DNA from: Limonium bicolor | Taxonomy: Eukaryota; Streptophyta; Magnoliopsida; Caryophyllales; Plumbaginaceae | NCBI GenBank assembly: GCA_023374045.1 | Contig: CM041780.1 | Span: forward strand, 170,744,085-170,808,084 | Direction: 5' to 3' | DNA length: 64,000 bases | Part shown: positions 13,056 to 22,917 of the stretch, one piece after another | Layout: the number at the start of each line of letters is the position of its first letter | Position numbering within the stretch: position 1 is the stretch's first letter | Position numbers and translations under genes: made by a program | Notes under the pieces: generated by a model | What the model was told of the DNA's origin: nothing | The model's database searches: none | What the model saw: only the letters and a program-made list of their open reading frames with translations

Positions 13056-13067
13056 GCTCTGATACCA
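13056..13067 (-). promoter_or_regulatory. Element A primer-binding site
   Basis: Sense TGGTATCAGAGC, matching initiator methionine tRNA, next to the end of LTR A at 13073. It shows that the gag to its left belongs to A and that A reads on the minus strand. Confidence 0.92.
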
Positions 13068-13072
13068 CTTTT

Positions 13073-13259
13073 TGTAACACCCCTAATCCTAAACCTGTAA
13101 TGACGTCATAACTCGTAGCATAATAAATAGCAAATCGCAGCGGAAAAATAAAACTATCTACCTTGGTGTTACACGCCGTTACTCACCCTTGTGAGCAACA
13201 AGGCAACCTTACTCTTTCCAACAATATAACTCCTCACGCTGTGATGAACAGATACTGAG
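13073..13259 (-). repeat. LTR of element A, terminal 187 bp
   Basis: Begins TGTAACACCCCTAATCC and closely matches the end of LTR B at 32998-33184. It stops abruptly at the E2 insertion and resumes after 26916. The last five bases, CTGAG (13255-13259), are the E2 target duplication. Confidence 0.93.
13255..13259. other. E2 target-site duplication, left copy
   Basis: CTGAG directly left of the E2 LTR, repeated at 26917-26921 directly right of the other LTR. LTR B at the matching place reads ACTGAGCACT without interruption, which is the empty site. Confidence 0.95.
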
Positions 13260-13755
13260 TGTAACACCCCTACCATTAATACAGTGCTTACCGTCCAATC
13301 TCCTTACAAATCAGATACACGCAGCGGATATATACTTACATACAATGGGTGATACAATGCCGTTAGTCACCCACGTGACTAACAAGGCAACTACTTCTAC
13401 CTACAGCATCGGTCTGATGGACCGGAATCCCGAGTACTACACATCTACTATACGTACTCCACTTATCAGTCAAATACTACAATGCTCCTTTCGATACTTT
13501 ACACCTTCATAATCCATACAACATAATGTACATAACCGAGTTTACTAGATTCCAAATACAAATACAGTACTTCTTCCAAGTTTCTATGTACTCATTAAGA
13601 GTCTAAGTTTACCAATTCCTCACAACTATTTACTTCCCAAGTACAAGGGTGTACCACTTGATACACTTCTACATTCTACTTCTACTATCCGAGTGTAGCC
13701 ACCGGTCTCTTACCTTGATCACATCCTCTTCGGGTACCTGCACACTAAAAACGTT

Positions 13756-13780
13756 CCCCCGAAGGGGTCAGCTTTCGCTG
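13756..13780 (-). promoter_or_regulatory. Tandem tetraloop hairpins in E2 LTR
   Basis: In the sense direction CAGC-GAAA-GCTG (a GNRA tetraloop) is followed after one base by CCCC-TTCG-GGGG (a UUCG tetraloop). The same arrangement occurs in the other E2 LTR at 23414-23438. In E3 at 55807-55830 it reads CAGC-GTAA-GCTG (again GNRA) then CCCC-CTAG-GGGG. They lie about 500 bases before the LTR end, which would suit the R or U5 region; that placement is inferred. Confidence 0.6.
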
Positions 13781-15215
13781 AGCATGATAACCGCATACCC
13801 CGTGTACTAGTGAGGGTACGCCGACCACTTGGTCGAATACATGCAGTTCATTTTCATTCAAGCATACATGCATACATACTCTTAGATACAATACTACAAT
13901 ACTACAATACTTACACAAGGAGTACACGAATACATTCCAACACATACCAAGAAATTATACAAGTCCAACAATACTTACTTACCTTCTTCCGAACACACAT
14001 TCACATTACATGCACGATACATACTCATTACATACCAAATCCATGCACAATACGTATACAATGTCCAATACTGTGTTAGCTTCATTTGTCCACCCGGGTT
14101 AATCGAGTGGGGATTACTCTTTTACTCATTCCATATTACTTACGCATACATACTCATACATACTTACGGATCCATACTTACTTACTCTTACTCTTACTCA
14201 TGTTAAGTCGTCGGGACCTCCGGCCCGGGGACTACACCGTCCCACCACCGGGATTTACTTGACTCACCAATCCGGGATGCTACCCATTTAAGGGGTTTGG
14301 GCCGCGGACCAGTTTAAGAGTCAGGAATTGCAGCCAACCTCTCGTGACTCCGCATCCTCACGCGTGGCCGAAGCTATATCGGACTTGTACTCATTCCAAT
14401 TTACTCACTTAAGTTAGGAGTTAGATAGTTAGGAATTAGCACAAGTCAACATCCAAGCCACAATAATACAATACACATATACACATACATACGAGGTACA
14501 ATACATTACACAAGTATAATACGAGGTTCAAATACCATTCATCATCATTCATATATTTCATGAATTATACAAACTAGAGTTCAAGACAATTATCGAGAAC
14601 AATACAACCAAGCACAAGTAGGTGTAGTATGGTCCGATTCATGCTCTTATCTTATTTAGGTGATCAAATAAGCACACAAATCGGGGTAACCAGATTAGGA
14701 TACAGGGCATGAAGAAATCATACCTTTTTCCCGAAATTTACTTTACCGGTGTCTCCTTGTTCCTTAGTCCTTACTTGTTCTTCGAGTCCTAGTCTCGAAC
14801 CAATGGCTACATACCAAATGGTTCAATCAATACTAAGTATTACAATACATACAAAATTACTACTCCCATACTTACCCCGTTGTCCCGTCGTTTCGGTTCA
14901 ACTTAATGTTCATATGTTTATAACTTCTTAATTACCTCTCACACTTGTTTACACCTTTAATGACCTTTAAACATCATTAACTAATTACTAATTATCTTAT
15001 ACTAACATTACCGTTCGCTTTACTTACTTACTAATTCTTACTTATACAATTTCATTTCCATTCTTTACTTACTTCTCATTCTAATTCTAGCTTGTTTATA
15101 CTCCTAATGACTCTTACTTATGACTACTTAAGTCTTAAGCAACTTATACAACCATCCCCAAACAAAGCCTTAACTTACAGCCCATTAAAATTCCTCTCGG
15201 GTGAAATTTGGTGTT

Positions 15216-15466
15216 GGTCCGGGACCTTGTCTAGGTCTTAAGTCCCGGACCTATACAGGTTAGAATTCTCGAACTGATTTTTGCTATGGTCCGGGACCTT
15301 ATACATAAGGTAGTCCCGGACCAAGTGTAGTTGAATCTCGGATTGTTTCTGTCTAGTGGTCCGGGTCCTTACATCAGGATTAAGTCCCGGACCCTTAATG
15401 AATTACAATCTCGGTTAGTTATGAAGGGTTGGTCCGGGACTTTATTCAAGACCTAGGTCCCGGACC
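15216..15466. repeat. Array of four hairpins in E2 3' LTR
   Basis: Four inverted repeats, each with arms GGTCCGGGAC and GTCCCGGACC (one has GGTCCGGGTC), at 15216-15251, 15288-15322, 15358-15393 and 15431-15466. Starts are 72, 70 and 73 bp apart, while loops and spacers differ in sequence. The same array is at 24871-25121 in the 5' LTR, and a three-hairpin version is in E3. Confidence 0.92.
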
Positions 15467-17251
15467 AACTATGGTCTGCTACGAACGGAATTATTTCCAT
15501 GCTCTGTTTCTCTCCATTCTTGCTCTACTCCATTCCTAACTGTCCCCAACCTTAATCCTACATGTTTAACTGCTTATTTTACATCTAACTTACCTAAATC
15601 CATTACCAAAATCCATTCCCTCAACCTACTGATATCTCACCATTTCCACTGTTTCATTTCTTTTCTTCCTTCTGTTGCAGATTTACGAGTTGCTGCTGCT
15701 ACTTGTTTCCTTTCCTTTCTTCTTCTACAAATGTTAACAGACCCTAAGTGCTGTAGTTTCCCTCTAAATTTTGCCATAGCTTCCCCTAAAAACTTAAGGT
15801 TTCACCACACTGGTTGTTCACAAATTAAATCAGTCTCAACCTGCCTCAGTTTGTATATATGCATTTTGACAGTTTATATATGCATCAGTTCAAAATCAAC
15901 GTTTACAGCAGCTCACTCATTTTGTTTCCTTTGACAGATTCTAACCCACTAATGTTACCAGTACTATTGTGTTCATTCATCTCATACGGTTTCAGTAGTT
16001 TCACATTTGTTAAACCTTATACTTACTCACACGCACACACACTGCACTAAACTGAACAGAGGCGAATTTACCTTCAGTTCTTGTCTTCTCTTCTTCTTGT
16101 TTTCTCGTTCTTCTTTCCTTCTTTGTTTTTGTTTCTTTATTTCTTGTTTTAGTTAACAGAACAACCAGGTTCTAGCCCTCATTGAAACGCCCAACTGCTG
16201 AACATGGAACAAGATGTTCACGTGGGCTTTGGTTTTGCATCAGGAGGAATAAAACAGTGGGAAAACAAGAAGAGTTTAGCTCTTTGCTTACCTTAGAAAA
16301 TGTATAGGAGGGAAATGGGACTTTAGCTGGTGCTGTCCACGCTTCAGCCGTTCACACCCACAAAATAAAGTTGCTTGTTTTGAATTTTTGGAAGGTGGGA
16401 ATCGATCTCCTAAACAAGGGGATTCTAACGGTATTTTATTTGTGGCATTTGGAGCTCGTTTGGATGTTCAACAATGGAGAAGAAGTGGGCTGCTGGGTGT
16501 GGCTCTCAAATCGCCATTGTAGTCACAGGAAGGAGAAGACAGGTTTCGGCTACGTGATGGAATAGGAATAGAGAGGAGAGAGAGACCTAAAGGTAAGGTG
16601 ATGTACCCTCTTTTTGCTTTTTACTTGATTATTTTATTACTCTTGTCATTGTGTATATTAGGGGCAATTTAAGAACGAGAGAGGGAGATGGGGGACACCC
16701 AAATCGGCTACACTGCCCAATACAGATTCATGATTTTTATTTTACAAAAGTGGACACATAAGTTTTGATTATTTACACTCTCACCCCGCAACTTCCCGGT
16801 TTTGACAGTTTTACTAACCGGTACCCGTTTTTCGGAATTTTCTCGTTTAATTAATTTTATTGGCTCTAGACCTTCATTAATATTTATTAATGACTATTTA
16901 ATTAATTATAATTATTACGAGTCTATTTAACCCGGTTAATATCGCGTTTTCTCGGTTTCCTCGAAAAGCGTGTTTTAGGATTCGTTTGTGTTTTTAATCC
17001 GTTTTCTTCGGGATTTGTTCCCTAATATTTATTTAGACTCAATTAAGCCTTTAGAATCCTTATATTACGCTAACCGAGGTCTCATACCTCCTATGGTTAT
17101 TTAACACTTATTTAGCGGTTTTCGCCTTTTTAAGCGTTTCTTTATTTATTTTTGGATTTATTTTTCCTTACCAATATTTCTTAATCATTATTAGGCTCTT
17201 AAATACCTATTGGGATAATTAAATCGCCATATTTAAGGTCGGGGTATTTCA

Positions 17252-17287
17252 ATCTACCCCCCTTAAGAACTTTGTCCTCAAAGTTGT
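17252..17287 (-). promoter_or_regulatory. E2 polypurine tract with adjacent hairpin
   Basis: Sense CTTAAGGGGGGTAGAT directly precedes the 3' LTR. Upstream is a hairpin with arms AACTTT and AAAGTT around GAGGAC, the same sequence as in E3 (61199-61216). Similar ends are known from plant Gypsy elements, where this stretch is the last codons of pol. Confidence 0.85.
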
Positions 17288-17786
17288 TCGAGGTTATAGG
17301 TTTACAATGCTTACTCATCCTTACATGTCTAATACCAAAAGTCACACATTCTGCCTCCTTACAGTTCCCAAATCCACTACTCACAGTCTCTACATTCCAT
17401 ACCCTACAAATGTACTATAATTACTCCAATCCACACTACTACTAACCATCCGGTCCCTCATCACCAAATTTATACATACATACAGTGCAAAGCTATCCCC
17501 AAAGCAATGCAATACAAATACAATCCCGTAGGCACTCAGGTCATCTAGACACAGGACTCCTCTATGTCCCGCTGCCCTTGGAATAATACAATATGTTACA
17601 CTACTGTCTTCTCCGGTATAAGCTTCTAGCCAAATCCTTACTCCCAGTCTATGGAAAATCCTTCCCAACAGCTAACTAGAAATCTTTCTGAAGCATCCAA
17701 CTCTAAGTTCCAAATTATATTTATTACTTCTATCCTATGTGTGATTCTTGTGACCACTTGAGGGGAGCTTCGAGAATCATTCGACC

Positions 17787-17866
17787 CTGATGTGATCAGC
17801 ATCAGTGTTGAACTATCTTTCCACCCCAATTTGTGTTCGGTTTCCCTTGATCTGATCAGGATCAAG
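17787..17866 (-). other. E2 copy of the conserved two-hairpin module
   Basis: Hairpin one: arms CTTGATC (17846-17852) and GATCAAG (17860-17866), loop TGATCAG. Hairpin two: arms CTGATG (17787-17792) and CATCAG (17800-17805), loop TGATCAG. The 40-nt spacer contains (sense) ACACAAATTGGGGTGGAA. Both loops contain the self-complementary TGATCA. Confidence 0.75.
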
Positions 17867-18474
17867 TTCGACTTCCCACATCAGTTTCAAACAACAAATA
17901 ATTTAATTATTTTGATGTTTTATCTTTTTACTCTTCCTAGTCATTCATACATCTCCAAAGGATGGATTCAATCCATCAATCATCCTCACTCTATTTCCAA
18001 AATACTTTACTCCGTGGTTCAATACCTAAATGCTCATTTCATCAACCTTCACTACTTCCATCTATTACTCTCCATTGTTTCACATATTCTAACTAGCGGT
18101 TACCATACTTGTAAATTTAGTTGTTCTCGATTTACTTCCAATGACTTACATAGGTATACACTACTCTTAGACTTCACTCATCTACTATTCTCATTCATTT
18201 CGTACTGCTTCTTCCAAGGCTACAATACTTGTGGAACTTCGTCCACTACTCATTACTTTTCTTTTACTAATACTCTTACATGATGTTACAAGGTAGGTGT
18301 ATATTCGTCCTATGGTATTTGCATCTCTAGTGCCTAATTACCATAATTTCAATATGAATGAATACATATGTTTATTTAACATAAGTACCAGTCATCAATT
18401 CGATTCTCATTTGTGCTACGCACGTTATAGTTTATGTGTTTTACTCACGAAACTTACATTCAGCGGTTTTCGCT

Positions 18475-18509
18475 CTACCCCCCTTAAAAGGGATTACGCC
18501 CACGTAATC
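18475..18509 (-). promoter_or_regulatory. E2 internal polypurine tract with hairpin
   Basis: Sense CTTTTAAGGGGGGTAG, preceded by a hairpin with arms GATTACG and CGTAATC and loop TGGG. It lies 1.2 kb upstream of the true 3' LTR edge. E1 and E3 have the same pair. Confidence 0.6.
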
Positions 18510-21500
18510 TACCATATGTTATTATTATTAAGCATTGGTTTAATCAATTTGGGCAATCTGAAGCGTTTAGCTTCACTACGGTATACTGTACAATATGCTC
18601 TGGTCAAAGGGTCTTAACCATACCAATGGTTTAGTCTTTGCACCAAGAATTCCTATATGAGTTTATTTAACTCATAATTAGTTCGGTTCTAGCCTAACCG
18701 GCTTCAAGGCATTAATAGCCATTCTATTATACTCACTAGGTACATTAATCTCCTAGCTAGGGCCCACTAGCTTCTGCTGCGCGACCCTGATGACTTGGGT
18801 TATTCACCCTTCTTGTTATCCTTAATGTGCTATACATAACCTTTTATCCGTCTATTATGGGAATAAGGTTTACTAAACAAATTCGGTATTCTTTTACCGT
18901 GTTCGAACTCGATGAGTTTTAGATTGTAACCAGCTCTCTGGTAATCTACTGCACATGCTATTCGTACTCCCACGATTATTCACTAAGTTATTCCAACTTA
19001 TTGTCGGGCGAGGTTAAGCCACTACTTAGTTGTAGTGCTTCCTCTGTTGTCAATAGCTTCTGGATTACACCAGTTCTTCTGGTTCAGTACAAGTGTTCTT
19101 TTACTTGTATGACCTTGCATTTTCTATGCGTAGGTTCTGGTGACTTTCTTACATCTTCTTTCACCTTTTATTCCGATGGAATTCACATCTTGTGATTGTT
19201 AGTGTGTGTTACACTCTGCGTGCTTCTTTGGCCCTAGGCCGCACGGTTTGCTGCTAAACTTGCTTAACTGGCTTATGCCATGTTGTTGGTGAAAGAAAGG
19301 TTTACTACGGTTTACATTCTCCATATCCCTAGCCATCCCATTGGATCATTAGCTGAACAAGTGCAATACCAAAACACTCAGTCATACAGAGTGCAGAGGC
19401 GTAAACGCTTGACAGTAAGTCACTTATGTGATAGGAAAGAATATTTCTGCCTGTCGTCTCATGCTTATACTCCGTGTTATTATCCGCTACTTCCTCATAG
19501 CGGTCGCTTGTTGCGCACCGTATTCTTACTCATTGTACAACATTGTTCTTACTGTCTCTGTTACTGTGGTAGTTCCTCTTACTTATTGTCATTATCATTG
19601 GCACCATTTCCTTATGGTGTAGATACACTAGGAGTTTCCTGTGTTCGTGTGTATGACGGTTGTCGTAGCATACCGCAATCTTATTATCTTCCCAATGTGG
19701 AGATGTCTTATCGTAATGTAAGTTTCATGTGTAGGTTAGCTTACCTCACATTATCTCATTCATGATACAATTTACCAAGTATCTTTGTTGACACTGGATG
19801 AAGTAATTTGTCGGGTTACAAACTCTCTTGAGCGTTGGTCATTCGTGGTGTGCAATGTGTATTCTTATTGATTGTTTTGACACTTATTGTCCTTCAGTGC
19901 TGAGCATTGTTTATAGGCTCCAGCTGTGTAGTTCTACCTGTATGTACATCGCCGGGACATCCCAAGAAACTTCAAGGGTTTTCTGGTCCCGTTCTCTAAT
20001 TGAAGAGTATTTTATCACTGATAGGTGAAAGTTCTTGTTGAGGGGTTTGTCTCCACTCATAGGTCTAATGCCAAGGTTTGCTATGTTAGTATTTATACAA
20101 TGGTTTACCACATGCTTGGGTGCATGTGAAGTACACTTACTCCTTTAAGTCGTAATGGTTTGGAATGTCTTTTCCTTGTTCGATCGCCTCTTGGCAGCAT
20201 TTATATGCGTAGGCTTTACTGTTATAATAGATGGAAGCCTTTATAAGGATTCACATCTTCACCACTTGGTGGTCTTCGGTTAACGAGGGGTACTTTCCCT
20301 TGGGTTCTCGTAGTGTCCAAGTGTGGACTAGGCCATTGTTGGCGTTATCATGATTCTTATGCCTCTGTGCTACCATTGCTACAGAAGGCATGAGGGTGAT
20401 TAAGAACTCCGTCAACTGTATACTAGACTGATGCTCTAGTGGCAGTGACACTGAGTAGCTATTATTCCAAGCCACTTATGATGTTGAGTCCCAATTGGGT
20501 GGTTCAATTGTCGATTGTTGTCGTATGAAGCAACATCTCTTGCGAGTCTCGTTATTAAGTGATGTAGGTTTTGCAACCGTTTAAGTTTACATGACATAGT
20601 TAGTTTATGGCTTCTAAGCCTTATTGCTACAAGCTATGCTGTTTGCCAGCCGCTTATGCATGTTTTCACTCCTTATATACTTCATAAGTTGGAGGTATTA
20701 CTGGGCTCCATGGCAAGTTGTGCCATCACGCTTCCGTTCATAAGGGGTCCCTTTGGCAATCTGGTGTTAATCGGTGCTTCTTAGTAATTTAGGGCATTTC
20801 CTGTTAAGTGAAATCCCTTCGGTGTCTTAACCGAGTGTTCGTTCTAACTTCTGTGCTTTTATCATGTCGCTGTCGTTCGACTGTTGCAATTCAGACACCC
20901 TTCGAGGATTGCTCCTGGGTGTTGTCAGGTTATGCCGTTACATCCGGCTAATATTAATAATATGTTGTGTCTACCATACCGCCTTGTGGTATTGTATTTG
21001 AGTATCTCTTTTGGGTTAAAACGTCCCCCGTTCTTGGGAAGACTGTTTATACTTGCTCCTAGTGCTTAAGACTAGGTTTAATATCCTCTTCAATGATGGA
21101 TTTTACTTCGTGGTAATCTTGTGATTGCTCTTGGGAATTCCATCCCGTTTGTTGAGCATTGTTGTGATTATTTTAGGCATTTGCCTTGCTGAGTTCGGCT
21201 GGGTATCGTTTCCAGCTGTCATGTATTTGTTTGATGTCTTTGAGACATATCCAATGTCTACACTTACTAGTCTGTGCTCTTTGCACTTCCTAGTTCTTAT
21301 TCCTTATCTCCAGATGGATTCTTTGAGTTCCTTATACTTGATCGTCTGAGGTGTCCAGTTGTTCTGGTTTGAACTTACTTATGGTCCGTAGAACGGAGTT
21401 GACTACTTCCCGTGTGTCGTACGCTACATGTATACATACGTGGGGTACCGTGTTGATACGTTACCACTTACCCAACTATATGTCAGGCCCGCAAGCTCCT

Positions 21501-22900
21501 TCGGAGTGCAGTCGTCCCACATCCCGTAATTGGGTACACTCATAGTGTTCGTCACACGCCTAGGTGAAGTATTCTATTGCCAACTCCTCTTGTATCACTC
21601 TATGTTACTCACCGTAATTATGTTGGTTTGGTTTTAAAATCCAAGGTTTTAAAGAAAGTTGTGGTTTGAAAGAAGGGTTTGGTTTTGAAAACAATGGTTC
21701 GGTGTTAAAAGAAATCTCTCATGGCATAGCCATGCTTGAGGTCTTGACCAAGTCTAGCTTCCCGCTGACTGGTATGTACTAAGTACAGTGGTCGGGTCGT
21801 TAAGCCTTCCCAAGGTTCCATACGCCTGGTGTCAGGATTTGTGATCCAGTAATTGCTTCATCGTAGTCACGGTACATTACTATGTACCTGTGGTGTGTTA
21901 GAGTTCCTTTACATAATCCCGTTCTTACTGCACTTGCCGTGGCAAGTGCGTGGTACTGGTGATTTTTGGGTAATCCTATACCGGTCTTGGTGTGGTTTCC
22001 GCTTGTAATTGATAGTCTTGTCGACTCTTCCTTGATCTTATTGATCTCTGATTGGGATACTCGATCTTTTAGGTAGTTTCTCAATGATCTGGACATGGCT
22101 GTCGTATATCCGGGTACTTCTCCGATCCCTGGAGATTCCCTTAATTTGGCTCAGTGTTATTCCTCATTGCCCGTTCCCACACATTTATTGTGGTTATTGA
22201 GCCCTGGCTTGTTTAGGCACTACTCTCGTAGTCCTATTGGATTATCTCATGGTTGTTCTTGTAGTTGTCTGAGCTATATTGGCCAGGTATTGCAACCCTT
22301 TTGGCGTTGTAGTTGGCGTTAATCGCTCCTGACTATGTCCTTAGTCAGTTAGCATACCGTTGGTGGTATTACTCAAGTACTACCATTCCGTAGACTTGTG
22401 TCTCGGGTTCCGTCATTACTCCTTCTTCCCTTTTCATTGCACGGTTAGTGCTTCTTTTCCTGCTGCTGATTGTCTAGCTAGGTGTCGCGACTGCTAAGCA
22501 CGTCGCCCCATGCTGTTGTAAGTTGTAGCCTCCTCGTGGTTGGAGTGCTCGTTCAACCGCTATTGAGTGCGGGTATTGTGGTTCAACCGGGATCCATCTC
22601 CGGGACTCCCAATTCTTAGAATTTGGTATATGTCGGTTCTTGTTTACTGTGTGACTGCTTCACAACTGCCAGATCGGGTTTCCCTGAGTATGAGAGGACT
22701 TTCCTTCTCCCTGGCGTCCTTCCCAAGTTATACAATGGGGGTTTGCGGCGGGCGGGACTGGTATTGTAGGTATCCGGTACTCACCGGTAGTTCCTAACTA
22801 GCATATCTCTAATGCTAACACTCAGCCCTTAGCCCTAAGCTTCTACTTCCTAACTCGGTATTCCTAAACTCGGTATTTCCAGTCATCAGAGCGATACTTC

Positions 22901-22912
22901 GCTCTGATACCA
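22901..22912 (-). promoter_or_regulatory. E2 primer-binding site
   Basis: Sense TGGTATCAGAGC, six bases after the 5' LTR ends at 22918; complementary to initiator methionine tRNA. Confidence 0.94.
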
Positions 22913-22917
22913 CTTTT

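Larger units (their letters stand above)
13260..17251 (-). repeat. E2 3' LTR
   Basis: Runs from TGTAACACCCCTACC to GGGGTATTTCA. It contains the tandem tetraloop hairpins (13756-13780), a four-hairpin array (15216-15466) and, near 16790-16975, a block shared with E3 and LTR D. Short open frames within it recur in the other LTR without any known similarity. Relative to 22918-26916 it lacks a short insertion near 26655. Confidence 0.95.
17252..22917 (-). mobile_element. E2 internal region, non-coding
   Basis: About 5.7 kb between the LTRs. I searched the sense strand by eye for zinc knuckles and for protease, YXDD reverse transcriptase and integrase motifs and found none. Identifiable blocks are the two-hairpin module (17787-17866), the internal polypurine tract with hairpin (18475-18509), a block around 18770 containing AGCTTCTGCTG that also occurs in E1 near 2690 and, inverted, in E3 near 59590, and the terminal polypurine tract. 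The remaining sequence shows no feature I can name. Confidence 0.85.

Noticed and set aside
13810..14079. Repeated 89-codon open frame in both E2 LTRs as a conserved gene
   Set aside because: It is identical only because the LTRs are recent duplicates; its Thr/Ile/His content reflects TACATAC-like simple sequence.
17792..18283. 163-codon open frame as a gene
   Set aside because: Antisense to E2, low-complexity composition, no recognisable motif, and part of it overlaps the two-hairpin module on the opposite strand.
19280..19765. 161-codon open frame as a gene
   Set aside because: Antisense to E2, no domain or conserved pattern seen, and the E3 counterpart region (about 59000-59400) is only loosely similar with a broken frame.
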